From NCBI RefSeq assembly GCF_001864835.1, contig NZ_MJGI01000023.1:432310-473392 (forward strand): a stretch of DNA of 41,083 nt. The letters run 5' to 3'. Source of the DNA: Curtobacterium sp. MCBA15_001 (GTDB taxonomy: Bacteria > Actinomycetota > Actinomycetes > Actinomycetales > Microbacteriaceae). The notes under the pieces were generated by a model. The model did no database searches. It had not been told where the DNA came from and saw only the letters and a program-made list of their open reading frames with translations. Both the position numbers and the translations under genes were made by a program. This document shows positions 8,134-15,964 of the stretch, one piece after another. Each line of letters starts with the position of its first letter. The stretch's first letter is position 1.

Positions 8134-8676
8134 GTGGCGTCTGATCCGCACGAGCGGTCGTCACGCGCATCCGGAGCGGCCTCGCCCTCGGGACGCACGG
8201 CAGCGGCGACGTCACGAGCGACGGGCGCAACCCCGCGTGGGTCCAAGCCCACCGCGCGCGGGACGAAGACCGGCGTCGCGCGCGGATCGGGCGCCGGTTC
8301 CTCCGGCGACTTCGAACGCCTGATGCAGCGCAACACGGTCGACGTCCGCGAGCAGGCAACCAGCCGGCAGCGTCGCCGCAGCCCGATCGTCGGCAAGATC
8401 GCTCTCGGACTGGCGGTCGTCTCCGCCGCGGTCGATGCCAGTGCCTTCGCGGTGTTCATGGGCGGCGACACGACCTTCGCGTTCGGCATCTGCTTCGTCG
8501 TCGTGTTCCTCACGCTCATCGCCGCGATCCTCGGGTTCATCGCGGCCGTCGGGGGGATGGGCCGGTGGTACGGGGCGATCGGTGTCGTGCTGGCCTTCGT
8601 CGCGAACCCGGTGATCCTCATCGTGCTGCTCGTCATCGTGGCGCCGGAGATGCTGACCGACATGGGCGGGTCCTAG
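8134..8676 (+). CDS. Unrecognised small membrane protein with basic, disordered N-terminus
   Basis: A 180-residue protein of unknown function. Residues 1 to about 90 are rich in Ser, Ala, Arg, Gly and Thr and look disordered. The rest has three hydrophobic helices: ALGLAVVSAAVDASAFAVFM, FGICFVVVFLTLIAAILGF and a C-terminal AIGVVLAFVANPVILIVLL. The start is GTG 8134, 4 nt after GGGAGG (8124-8129). A TAGCAT box at 8031-8036 may be its -10. It lies between menC and menB, but no family is recognised, so a link to menaquinone synthesis is only positional. Confidence 0.75.
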   Translation: MASDPHERSSRASGAASPSGRTAAATSRATGATPRGSKPTARGTKTGVARGSGAGSSGDFERLMQRNTVDVREQATSRQRRRSPIVGKIALGLAVVSAAVDASAFAVFMGGDTTFAFGICFVVVFLTLIAAILGFIAAVGGMGRWYGAIGVVLAFVANPVILIVLLVIVAPEMLTDMGGS

Positions 8677-8717
8677 ACCGCGGCCCGGCCGACCAGCCCG
8701 CTCCCGCACCCCGGCGA

Positions 8718-8723
8718 TAGGGT
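8718..8723 (+). promoter_or_regulatory. -10 box (TAGGGT) of menB
   Basis: TAGGGT ends 7 nt before the menB ATG at 8731, and no Shine-Dalgarno lies between. This is a probable leaderless promoter for menB-menE. Confidence 0.6.
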
Positions 8724-8730
8724 CGGGACC

Positions 8731-9660
8731 ATGCCCGACACCGTGTCCGACCTGTTCGATCCCGACGTCTGGACGACCGCTCCCGCAGCCGCCTCGTTCA
8801 CCGACATCACGTACCACAAGCACGTGTCGAAGGGGATCGTCCGCATCGCGTTCGACCGCCCCGAGGTCCGCAACGCCTTCCGCCCCCGCACCGTGGACGA
8901 GCTCTACCGTGCCCTCGACGACGCCCGCCAGGACCCCCGCGTCGGCGTCGTCCTGCTCACCGGCAACGGCCCGAGCCCCAAGGACGGCGGCTGGGCGTTC
9001 TGCTCCGGCGGCGACCAGCGCATCCGCGGCCGGAGCGGCTACCAGTACGTCGGCGACGAGGGCGCTCCGCCCGAGGGCGTCGACCCCGCCGCTGCCCAGG
9101 CATCGATGGGCCGCCTGCACATCCTCGAGGTCCAGCGCCTCATCCGCATGATGCCGAAGGTCGTCATCGCCGTGGTGCCGGGCTGGGCCGCCGGTGGTGG
9201 ACACTCGCTGCACGCGATCTGCGACCTGACGATCGCGAGCGCGGAACACGGCAAGTTCAAGCAGACCGACGCCGACGTCGGCTCGTTCGACGGCGGCTAC
9301 GGCAGCGCCTACTACGCCAAGCAGATCGGCCAGAAGCTCGCGCGCGAGGTCTTCTTCCTCGCCGAGGAGTACTCCGCCCAGCGCGCGTACGAGATGGGTG
9401 CGGTGAACAAGGTGGTGCCGCACGCGGACCTCGAGCGCGAGGCGATCCGCTGGGGCGAGACGATCCTCGGCAAGTCGCCGACGGCCATCCGGATGCTCAA
9501 GTACGCCTTCAACGCCGTCGACGACGGGCTCGTCGGCCAGCAGGTCTTCGCCGGCGAGGCCACCCGTCTGGCCTACGGCACCGACGAGGCGGTGGAGGGA
9601 CGCGACTCCTTCCTCGAGAAGCGCGCGCCCGAGTGGACCGCGTTCCCCTGGCACTACTGA
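8731..9660 (+). CDS. menB: 1,4-Dihydroxy-2-naphthoyl-CoA synthase MenB
   Basis: A 309-residue crotonase-fold enzyme that closes the naphthoquinone ring of o-succinylbenzoyl-CoA. Family motifs are IAFDRPEVRNAFRP, the oxyanion segment FCSGGDQRIRG, GWAAGGGHSLHAICDLTIAS, VGSFDGGYGS and the C-terminal GRDSFLEKRAPEW. The length is slightly above the E. coli enzyme because of an N-terminal tail of about 30 residues. The stop overlaps the start of menE by one base (TGATG), so the two are coupled. Confidence 0.96.
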   Translation: MPDTVSDLFDPDVWTTAPAAASFTDITYHKHVSKGIVRIAFDRPEVRNAFRPRTVDELYRALDDARQDPRVGVVLLTGNGPSPKDGGWAFCSGGDQRIRGRSGYQYVGDEGAPPEGVDPAAAQASMGRLHILEVQRLIRMMPKVVIAVVPGWAAGGGHSLHAICDLTIASAEHGKFKQTDADVGSFDGGYGSAYYAKQIGQKLAREVFFLAEEYSAQRAYEMGAVNKVVPHADLEREAIRWGETILGKSPTAIRMLKYAFNAVDDGLVGQQVFAGEATRLAYGTDEAVEGRDSFLEKRAPEWTAFPWHY

Positions 9661-10805
9661 TGACCCGACCGCTGGTCGCGCTGGGAGCCTCCGATCCGTC
9701 CGCCGTGCTGCGCGGCCTGGAGGCTGCGCTCGCCGGCGGCCCCGCGCTGCTCCCCGTCGCCGAAGGCGCTCCGTCGCTGCCGACGCCGCCACCGGCCGAC
9801 GTCGCGCAGCGGGTCGCCCTGGTGGTCGAGACGAGCGGGTCGACCGGCACCGGCAAGCGCGTGGCGCTGTCCGCCGACGCGCTGTTGGCCGGTGCCGCAG
9901 CCGCGGACCAGGCGCTCGGCGGTCCGGGGAGCTGGGTCCTCGCCCTGCCGACGCACTACATCGCGGGCCTCAACGTCCTGACGCGGTCGATCGTCGCGGG
10001 CACCGTCCCGAGCCTCGCGGCGCCGGGCCACTTCACCGCGCAGGGGTTCACCGAGGCCGCCCGGCAGCTGCAGGTCACCCGCGCAGCGCCCCGCCGCTAC
10101 ACCTCGCTCGTGCCGGTGCAGCTCGCCCGGGTGCTCGACGACCCGGACGCAACGGCGGAGCTCACCCGGTTCGACGCGGTGCTGGTCGGCGGGCAGGCCA
10201 CACCGGCGCCGCTCCGTGCGCGTGCCGAGGCCGCGGGTGTGCACGTCGTGACGACGTACGGCGCGAGCGAGACCAGCGGCGGGTGCGTCTACGACGGGGT
10301 CCCCTTCGGCACGGTGCGGACGCGACTGGTCGACGGCGAGCTCTGGCTGCACGGCCCGATGCTCGCGGAGGGCTACCTGGACGACGCGGCCCGGACGGCG
10401 GCGACCTTCGTCGTCGAGGACAGCCTGCGCTGGTACCGCACGGGCGACGCCGCGACCGTGACGGACGGCGTCCTGCGGGTGCTCGGGCGTCTGGACGACG
10501 TCATCATCTCCGGTGGCGAGAAGGTCCCGCTCGGCCTGGTCGAACGACACGTCCGCGAGCTCCCCGGGCAGGAGTCGTCGGTCGTCACCCGACGGTCGTC
10601 GGCCGAGTGGGGCGAGGTCCCGGTCGTCGTGACGGCCGAGCCCGTCGACCTGCAGCGGGTCCGTGACCACGTCGAACGGTCCCTGGGTCGGGCCGCGCGT
10701 CCGGCGGACGTCCTGGTCGTGGATCGGGTGCCGATGCTGCCGAGCGGCAAGCCGGACCGTCGGGCGATCGCCGCGCTCGTCGCCGGTCACGAGCCGCGCC
10801 GATAG
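9660..10805 (+). CDS. menE: o-Succinylbenzoate-CoA ligase MenE (AMP-binding)
   Basis: A 381-residue acyl-CoA synthetase that activates o-succinylbenzoate for MenB. ANL-family motifs in order are VVETSGSTGTGKRVALS (P-loop-like), TTYGASETSGG, YRTGDAA, GRLDDVIISGGEKV and the C-terminal catalytic lysine motif LPSGKPDRR. It is shorter than E. coli MenE, as usual in actinobacteria, because the N-terminal domain is reduced. ATG 9660 is preferred over an upstream ATG at 9633, because it overlaps the menB stop. Confidence 0.94.
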   Translation: MTRPLVALGASDPSAVLRGLEAALAGGPALLPVAEGAPSLPTPPPADVAQRVALVVETSGSTGTGKRVALSADALLAGAAAADQALGGPGSWVLALPTHYIAGLNVLTRSIVAGTVPSLAAPGHFTAQGFTEAARQLQVTRAAPRRYTSLVPVQLARVLDDPDATAELTRFDAVLVGGQATPAPLRARAEAAGVHVVTTYGASETSGGCVYDGVPFGTVRTRLVDGELWLHGPMLAEGYLDDAARTAATFVVEDSLRWYRTGDAATVTDGVLRVLGRLDDVIISGGEKVPLGLVERHVRELPGQESSVVTRRSSAEWGEVPVVVTAEPVDLQRVRDHVERSLGRAARPADVLVVDRVPMLPSGKPDRRAIAALVAGHEPRR

Positions 10806-10808
10806 GAT
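10803..10808 (+). promoter_or_regulatory. -10 box (TAGGAT) of menA, overlapping the menE stop
   Basis: The TAG stop of menE (10803-10805) is also the start of TAGGAT, 8 nt before the menA GTG at 10817. No Shine-Dalgarno sequence is visible, so menA probably has its own leaderless promoter. Confidence 0.55.
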
Positions 10809-10816
10809 CAACGGTC

Positions 10817-11812
10817 GTGGCACGATCGAAGAACGCAACCCAGAAGCAGGGCCGCTCCGGCAACCCGGCGAAGGCAGCACGGCCCGGGAACGTCCGCCGC
10901 AAGGCGACCGCACGTGACTGGATCGGTGGCGCCCGGCTCCGCACGCTCACCCTCGGCGTGGTGCCCGTCGTGCTCGGCACCGCCGTGGGCTTCGTCGACA
11001 GCAGGACCACCGGCGACTTCGGTGCCTACCTCGGCCAGGGCAGCCACCTCGCCGTGGCGGTCCTGGCGCTGGTCGTCGCGCTGTTCCTGCAGATCGGCGT
11101 GAACTACAGCAACGACTACTCGGACGGCGTCCGCGGCACGGACGAGTTCCGCGTGGGTCCTGCGCGCCTGACCGGTGCCGGCCTGGCGAAGCCCCGCACG
11201 GTGCTGACCGTCGCCCTGACGTTCTTCGGCCTGGCCGCCGTCGCCGGGATCGCGATCGTGGTGCTCACCCAGCTCTGGTGGCTGTTGATCGTCGGTGCCG
11301 CTGCGATCGTCGCCGCCTGGTTCTACACCGGGGGCAAGAAGCCCTACGGCTACAACGCCCTGGGTGAGGTCTTCGTCTTCGTGTTCTTCGGGCTGGTTGC
11401 GGTCCTCGGCACGCAGTACACCCAGATCGGTCGCGTCACCACGAGCGGGTGGGTGGCCGCGGTCGCAGCGGGCTTCTTCGCCTGCGCGGTCCTCATGGTG
11501 AACAACATCCGCGACGTCGACGAGGACCGCGCCGCGGGCAAGCGGACCCTGGCGGTCGTGGTCGGCCGTCCGGTGGCGCGGGTCCTGTACGGCGTGTTCC
11601 TGATGCTGCCCTACGTGGCGCTGCTCTGGTTCGTGCTGCTGTACTTCCGGACCGGCTTCACGTACTTCTCACTGCTGCTGGCCCTGCCGGCGCTGCTCAT
11701 CGGCGTGACGTCGAAGAAGCCGCGCGAACTCATCACCGCGCTGCAGCTGTCGTCCTTCAGCTCGCTGGTCTACGGCGTGGTGCTCGGCATCACGCTCGCC
11801 GTCCAGCCGTAG
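10817..11812 (+). CDS. menA: 1,4-Dihydroxy-2-naphthoate polyprenyltransferase MenA
   Basis: A 331-residue UbiA-family membrane prenyltransferase that attaches the isoprenoid tail to dihydroxynaphthoate, giving demethylmenaquinone. The two Asp-rich Mg-diphosphate motifs are NYSNDYSDGVRGTD and NNIRDVDEDRAAGKRTL. About eight to nine transmembrane helices follow a basic N-terminus of about 35 residues. The start is GTG 10817. The tail donor is probably made by the polyprenyl synthase at 16806-17882. Confidence 0.95.
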   Translation: MARSKNATQKQGRSGNPAKAARPGNVRRKATARDWIGGARLRTLTLGVVPVVLGTAVGFVDSRTTGDFGAYLGQGSHLAVAVLALVVALFLQIGVNYSNDYSDGVRGTDEFRVGPARLTGAGLAKPRTVLTVALTFFGLAAVAGIAIVVLTQLWWLLIVGAAAIVAAWFYTGGKKPYGYNALGEVFVFVFFGLVAVLGTQYTQIGRVTTSGWVAAVAAGFFACAVLMVNNIRDVDEDRAAGKRTLAVVVGRPVARVLYGVFLMLPYVALLWFVLLYFRTGFTYFSLLLALPALLIGVTSKKPRELITALQLSSFSSLVYGVVLGITLAVQP

Positions 11813-11842
11813 CGGAGCCCGACCAGCCGCGGCAGCGCGGCG

Positions 11843-12166
11843 TCAGTCGGTCGGGTGCTCGCGGCGGTCGGCGTGCCGGTCGGCGTCGGACACCGGGCGC
11901 GCGGCGGGCACGTCTGAGTCCTCGGCGTCGACGAAGTCGTCCTCGAAGTCGGAGTCGGCGTCGTGCGCCGGAGCAGGTCGGCGCGACGCCAGGCTCGTGG
12001 TCACCTGCTCGCGCAGGCGTGGCAGCGCGATGTAGGAGACGAGCAGGCCGATCAGGGCCGCGCCGATGGTCGCCCAGTACCAGGGGAGCCCGACCACGAA
12101 CAGGACGACGAGCGCCGCCGCGAAGATCCCGAGACGGGCGAGGGTGTAGACGAGCCACGCTTTCAC
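11843..12166 (-). CDS. DUF4229-type small membrane protein
   Basis: A 107-residue protein with two N-terminal hydrophobic helices (LARLGIFAAALVVLFVVGLP and ATIGAALIGLLVSYIALPRL) and an acidic, disordered cytosolic tail rich in Asp and Glu. The arrangement, with PRLREQVTTSL after the second helix, resembles DUF4229 proteins of actinobacteria, which have no known function. GTG 12166 lies 6 nt after a TAGACT box (12178-12173 on the minus strand). It is divergent from the PLDc_N-like gene. Confidence 0.75.
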   Translation of the reverse strand: MKAWLVYTLARLGIFAAALVVLFVVGLPWYWATIGAALIGLLVSYIALPRLREQVTTSLASRRPAPAHDADSDFEDDFVDAEDSDVPAARPVSDADRHADRREHPTD

Positions 12167-12172
12167 CCGGCA

Positions 12173-12258
12173 AGTCTACGGACCCGTCGTCGGGTCCTCC
12201 TGGTCGCGCATCGCGGGGGCCCGACCATGAGGCCCGTCACAGACTCGCGACCTAGACT
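12173..12258. promoter_or_regulatory. Divergent leaderless promoters
   Basis: Two identical TAGACT boxes face outward: 12178-12173 on the minus strand, 6 nt before GTG 12166, and 12253-12258 on the plus strand, 6 nt before ATG 12265. The spacer of about 75 bp would hold both upstream promoter parts. Confidence 0.55.
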
Positions 12259-12264
12259 CCGTGC

Positions 12265-12618
12265 ATGATCCGCTTGTGGCTCGTCGTCGCTGTCGCCGCC
12301 GTGGCGTTCACGGTGTACGCGCTCATCGACTGCGCCACGATGCCCCGCTCCCGCGTCCGGTCGCTCCGCAAGCCCGTCTGGGTCCTGCTCGTCATCGTGT
12401 TGCCGGTCCTCGGGGCGCTGCTCTGGTTCTTGCTCGGCCGTGCACCCGCAGCCCAGGGCCCCGCCGCCCGGTACCGTGGACCCGAAGACGACCCGGACTT
12501 CCTCGGCGAGCACGCTCCCGAGCGGCCCCGAACGGACAAGGACCAGGACGACGCCACGCTCCGCAACCTCGAAGAACAGTTCCACGACACCGACGACGAC
12601 GGCCGCACCGATCGCTGA
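12265..12618 (+). CDS. PLDc_N-type membrane protein
   Basis: A 117-residue protein with two hydrophobic helices (MIRLWLVVAVAAVAFTVYAL and VWVLLVIVLPVLGALLWFLLG) around the motif LIDCATMPRSRVRSLRKPVW. That is the pattern of the phospholipase-D N-terminal (PLDc_N) membrane domain found alone in many actinobacteria. The C-terminal half is charged and disordered, rich in Asp, Arg and Pro. Its end overlaps the only available GTG starts of menD. Function is unknown. Confidence 0.8.
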   Translation: MIRLWLVVAVAAVAFTVYALIDCATMPRSRVRSLRKPVWVLLVIVLPVLGALLWFLLGRAPAAQGPAARYRGPEDDPDFLGEHAPERPRTDKDQDDATLRNLEEQFHDTDDDGRTDR

Positions 12619-14344
12619 CGGTGAACCGGGGCGACCCGGGTCGGGCAGTCCCGCCTCCGACTTCGCCCTCGCGCTGCTGCAGGAAGCCGCCCGCGCCGGT
12701 GTGACCGACGTCGTGGTGAGCCCGGGCTCGCGGTCGCAGGCGCTCGCTCTGGCCGCCGTCGCCCTCGAGCGCGCCGGCGGCATCACGGTGCATGTCCGGC
12801 TCGACGAGCGCACGGCCGGCTTCTTCGCCCTCGGACTCGCCGTCGAGACCTCCCGCCCCGCGCTCGTGGTCACGACGTCCGGCACCGCCGTGGCGAACCT
12901 GCACCCGGCGGTCCTCGAGGCCCACCACTCTGGCGTCCCGATGATCGTGGTGTCGGCCGACCGACCGGGTGAGCTCCGGGGGATCGGCAGCAACCAGACC
13001 ACCGTCCAGCCGGGGATCTTCGCGCACGCGGTGTCGTTCGTCCACGAGGTCGAGGCGCCGACCGCCCACGGTGTCGACGACACCACCCGGGCGGCGATCC
13101 GCGCCGTCGTCCGGCAGGCAGTCGCCGCGGCGTCCGGACACACCGGGCAGCCGGGTCCGGCACAGCTCGACATCGCGTTCCGCGAACCCCTGTCGGCCAC
13201 GCTCACCGACGTCGCGGGCGCGCCCGACGAGGAGATCGACACGGCGTTCGCCGCACGGCGCGTCCACACCGGGCTGCCCGTCGCCGACCTCGCACCGGAC
13301 GACGAGCCCGCGACCGTCGTCATCGCCGGACACGACGCCGGCGAGGACGCCGAACGGATCGCGTGGGAGCTCGGGGCGCCGCTGCTCGCCGAGGTCTCGA
13401 GCGGGGCGCACTTCGGTCGGAACCTCGTCGTCACGTACCGCCGGCTCCTGCGCGACCCGGACTTCGGCGGTCGGGTCCGTCGAGCGGTGGTGCTCGGGCA
13501 CCCCACGCTCTCGCGCGAGGTCCCCGCGCTCCTGCAGCGCGACGACGTCGAGGTCGTGACGGTCCGTGGGGCCGGCGCCGACCCGTACGACCCGAGCCGG
13601 GCCTCCCGTCTGGTCTCCGACGTCCGGGTGACCGGACGGACCGGGCCGGCGCACCGTGCGTGGGTGGGCCGGTGGGTCGCTGCCAGCCGTGCCGCGCTCG
13701 GAGGCGGTGACGCGGGGCCGGACCTCGACGCCAAGCGGTCCGCGGACCGTGCCGAGCGCAACCGGTTCCTGAAGGACGAGGTGGCGCTCCGACGGCGTCC
13801 GGTCGACCGGGCGATGCTCGCCGAGGCGGTGTGGGGCGTGACCTGGCCGCACGACCGCCTGGTGCTCGGGGCGTCGCAGATCATCCGTGTCGCCGACGAA
13901 CGCGTGGCGGGCAAGAAGATCCGCGTCCACGCCAACCGGGGGCTCGCCGGGATCGACGGCACGGTGTCGACGGCGCTCGGCATCGCGGCCGCGCTCGAGA
14001 CCACCCAGGCGGCCGGCGGCACCACGCGCGTGCTGGTCGGCGACCTGACGTTCCTGCACGACCTCGGCGCGTTCGTGACCGGCACCGAGGAACCGACGCA
14101 CCGCGTGCAGGTCGTCGTCGGCAACGACGTCGGCGGGGCGATCTTCCGCGGGCTCGAGGTCGCCGAGACCACGCCGGCCGCGGACATGCGGCGGATGATG
14201 ACGACGCCGCAGCACGTCGACGTCGAGCGCGTGGTGACGGGGCTCGGGTGGGAGTACCGCCGCGCCGCGACCTGGGGCGACCTGGAGCGTGTGTTGACGG
14301 ACCCGGCCGACCGGGTCGTCATCGAGGTGCCGCTGGCCGACTGA
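12476..14344 (+). CDS. menD: SEPHCHC synthase MenD (thiamine-diphosphate enzyme), start uncertain
   Basis: Makes SEPHCHC from isochorismate and 2-oxoglutarate with thiamine diphosphate. Conserved parts are DFALALLQEAARAGVTDVVV, PGSRSQAL, the catalytic-Glu region RLDERTAGFFALGLA, TTSGTAVANLHPA, GTVSTALGIAAA and the cofactor segment GDLTFLHDLGAF...GNDVGGAIF. Family similarity begins at about base 12650. No ATG, GTG or TTG is in frame between 12479 and that point. The nearest starts are GTG 12476 (622 aa, given here) and GTG 12440, both inside the PLDc_N gene, and both add about 50 low-complexity residues. A non-standard codon such as ATC 12611 is possible. Confidence 0.9.
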   Translation: MDPKTTRTSSASTLPSGPERTRTRTTPRSATSKNSSTTPTTTAAPIADGEPGRPGSGSPASDFALALLQEAARAGVTDVVVSPGSRSQALALAAVALERAGGITVHVRLDERTAGFFALGLAVETSRPALVVTTSGTAVANLHPAVLEAHHSGVPMIVVSADRPGELRGIGSNQTTVQPGIFAHAVSFVHEVEAPTAHGVDDTTRAAIRAVVRQAVAAASGHTGQPGPAQLDIAFREPLSATLTDVAGAPDEEIDTAFAARRVHTGLPVADLAPDDEPATVVIAGHDAGEDAERIAWELGAPLLAEVSSGAHFGRNLVVTYRRLLRDPDFGGRVRRAVVLGHPTLSREVPALLQRDDVEVVTVRGAGADPYDPSRASRLVSDVRVTGRTGPAHRAWVGRWVAASRAALGGGDAGPDLDAKRSADRAERNRFLKDEVALRRRPVDRAMLAEAVWGVTWPHDRLVLGASQIIRVADERVAGKKIRVHANRGLAGIDGTVSTALGIAAALETTQAAGGTTRVLVGDLTFLHDLGAFVTGTEEPTHRVQVVVGNDVGGAIFRGLEVAETTPAADMRRMMTTPQHVDVERVVTGLGWEYRRAATWGDLERVLTDPADRVVIEVPLAD

Positions 14345-14568
14345 CGCGCCGGTGTCAGCGGTGGGCGCGGGTGCCGCGCACGGTGCGCGGTTGTCGCTCC
14401 GTGCAGGGTTCGCCGCTCGGTGAGTGCCTGTCGGCTCGCACCACGCGGTCGACCTCGCACCACGTGGGACGCGCGCACGGTGCGAACCGCGCATGGTGCG
14501 CGTCCGGCGCGGTGCGGGACGGGAGGCCCGGCGCGCGTCCGGCGCGCACGGCCCGGCCCGGCCCGTGC
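14345..14568. repeat. menD-menF spacer with short direct repeats
   Basis: The 224-bp spacer between convergent genes holds no gene. GCGCACGGTGCG occurs at 14376-14387 and 14473-14484. GCGTCCGGCGCG occurs at 14500-14511 and 14535-14546. The content resembles the repeat-rich spacer after ccsB. Confidence 0.5.
14374..14390 (+). terminator. Hairpin after menD
   Basis: CCGCGCA, loop CGG, TGCGCGG, beginning 30 nt after the menD stop and followed by TTGT. It is a short but GC-rich 7-bp stem, a possible terminator between the convergent menD and menF. Confidence 0.4.
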
Positions 14569-15828
14569 CTAGGCCAGGGCGTCGCGGATCGGGCGGAACT
14601 TCAGCGCGGTCTCGGCGACCTCGCGCTGCGGGTCCGACCCGCCGACGATGCCGGCGCCCGCCCACGCGGTGACCGTGCCGTCGGGGTCGATCTGCGCGCT
14701 GCGGAGCGCCAGCATCCACTCGCCGTCGCCGGACGCCCCGAGCCACCCGACCGGTCCCGCGTACCGGCCGCGGTCGACGCCCTCGAGCTCGGACACCAGC
14801 CGCACGGCGACGTCGGTCGGGGTCCCCGCCACCGCGGCCGTCGGGTGCAGCGCGTCGGCGACGTCGAGCGAGGTCGTGCCGACGGGCAGGGTCGCCTGTA
14901 CGTCGCTGGCCAGGTGCCACAGGTTCGGCAGCTGCAGGCGGAAGGGCTCCGGGTCGACGCGCAGGTCTGCGGCCAGCGGACGGAGCGCGTCAACGAGTGA
15001 GGCGATCGCGAAGGCGTGTTCCTCGATGTCCTTGGCGCTCGACGCCAGCGCCTCGGCCGCGGCGCGGTCGGACGCCGGGTCGTCGCCGCGGGCCGCGCTG
15101 CCCGCCAGCACCCGCGCGGTCAGCCGGGTGCCGTCGGTGCGTGCCAGCGTCTCGGGGGTCGCGCCGACCAGCCCGTCGACCGCGAAGACGACGCACTGGG
15201 GGTAGGTCGCGGCGAGGTCGAGCAGGAGCGCGCGCTGGTCGGCACCCGGCGGCAGGGTGCCGACCAGGTCGCGGGCGAGCACGACCTTGCGCGCGTCGCC
15301 GGCGGTGATGCGGCGGACGGCCTCGGCGACCGAGGCGGCGTAGGCGTCCTCGTCGATGTGGCCCGGGCGCAGCGCGACGGAGAGGTGTCCGCCGACGTGG
15401 GGGACCGGCACCGACGTCCGCGTGAAGGTGAGGCGCGCCGGGTCGGGCGTGGTGTCGATCGCCGTCAACCACGCCTTGCCGCGCCGACGTCCGACGACCA
15501 CGCGGGGCACGATCAGCACGCTGGTGGCAGCGGAGTCGTCGGCGAACGCGAAGGTCCCGAAGGCGACCAGGCCGGACCCGCGCAGCTGGACGGGGTCGTC
15601 GACCTCGGCACGGGCGACGATCTCGCGCCAGACCTCGGCCGCGTCGCGCATCCGCGAGGGACCGCGGAACGTGAACCGCAGCGCCTCACCGATCCCGATG
15701 ATGCCGTCGCCGCCCCGCACGAAGGCGAGGGGCTGGTCGGGGAGGGTGTGGCGGAGCACGGCGCCCGGGTCGTCGAGGATCCGGGTCGACACCGTGAGCG
15801 GCGGGGCCGCCGTGGCGGTTCGGGTCAC
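14569..15828 (-). CDS. menF: Isochorismate synthase MenF
   Basis: A 419-residue chorismate-binding enzyme that converts chorismate to isochorismate, the entry step to menaquinone. Family motifs are GDARKVVLARDL, VFAVDGLVGATPETLART, RVLAGSAARG, SAKDIEEHAFAI, LHPTAAVAGTPTDVA, RYAGPVGWLG and the C-terminal AGAGIVGGSDPQREVAET with Mg-binding glutamates. GTG 15828 lies 6 nt after TACGAT (15840-15835 on the minus strand). The neighbouring men genes favour MenF over a siderophore-type isochorismate synthase. It is divergent from menG. Confidence 0.93.
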   Translation of the reverse strand: MTRTATAAPPLTVSTRILDDPGAVLRHTLPDQPLAFVRGGDGIIGIGEALRFTFRGPSRMRDAAEVWREIVARAEVDDPVQLRGSGLVAFGTFAFADDSAATSVLIVPRVVVGRRRGKAWLTAIDTTPDPARLTFTRTSVPVPHVGGHLSVALRPGHIDEDAYAASVAEAVRRITAGDARKVVLARDLVGTLPPGADQRALLLDLAATYPQCVVFAVDGLVGATPETLARTDGTRLTARVLAGSAARGDDPASDRAAAEALASSAKDIEEHAFAIASLVDALRPLAADLRVDPEPFRLQLPNLWHLASDVQATLPVGTTSLDVADALHPTAAVAGTPTDVAVRLVSELEGVDRGRYAGPVGWLGASGDGEWMLALRSAQIDPDGTVTAWAGAGIVGGSDPQREVAETALKFRPIRDALA

Positions 15829-15868
15829 GGATCGATCGTACGCGTCGGCACGGACGCCGGCGGCGCCT

Positions 15869-15910
15869 GCGTCCGCGTCCGCGTCTGCGTCTACGTCTTA
15901 GTCCGCGTCC
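15869..15910. repeat. Hexamer tandem repeat between menF and menG
   Basis: Seven consecutive 6-bp units vary around GCGTCC: GCGTCC twice, GCGTCT twice, ACGTCT, TAGTCC, GCGTCC. The block sits in the divergent promoter region, about 40 bp upstream of the menG -10 box and 29 bp upstream of the menF -10 box. Confidence 0.7.
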
Positions 15911-15951
15911 GCGGAGCGTCCGGCGTTCCGGCAACGCACGGCACGGACCTC

Positions 15952-15957
15952 TAGGAT
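15952..15957 (+). promoter_or_regulatory. -10 box (TAGGAT) of menG
   Basis: TAGGAT ends 7 nt before the GTG at 15965. No ribosome site is present, so a leaderless transcript is expected. Confidence 0.6.
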
Positions 15958-15964
15958 TGGTCGG

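Noticed and set aside
12600..12680. A definite frameshift in menD
   Set aside because: The frame is intact from the conserved start onward. Only the start codon is missing, so an indel is possible but not shown.
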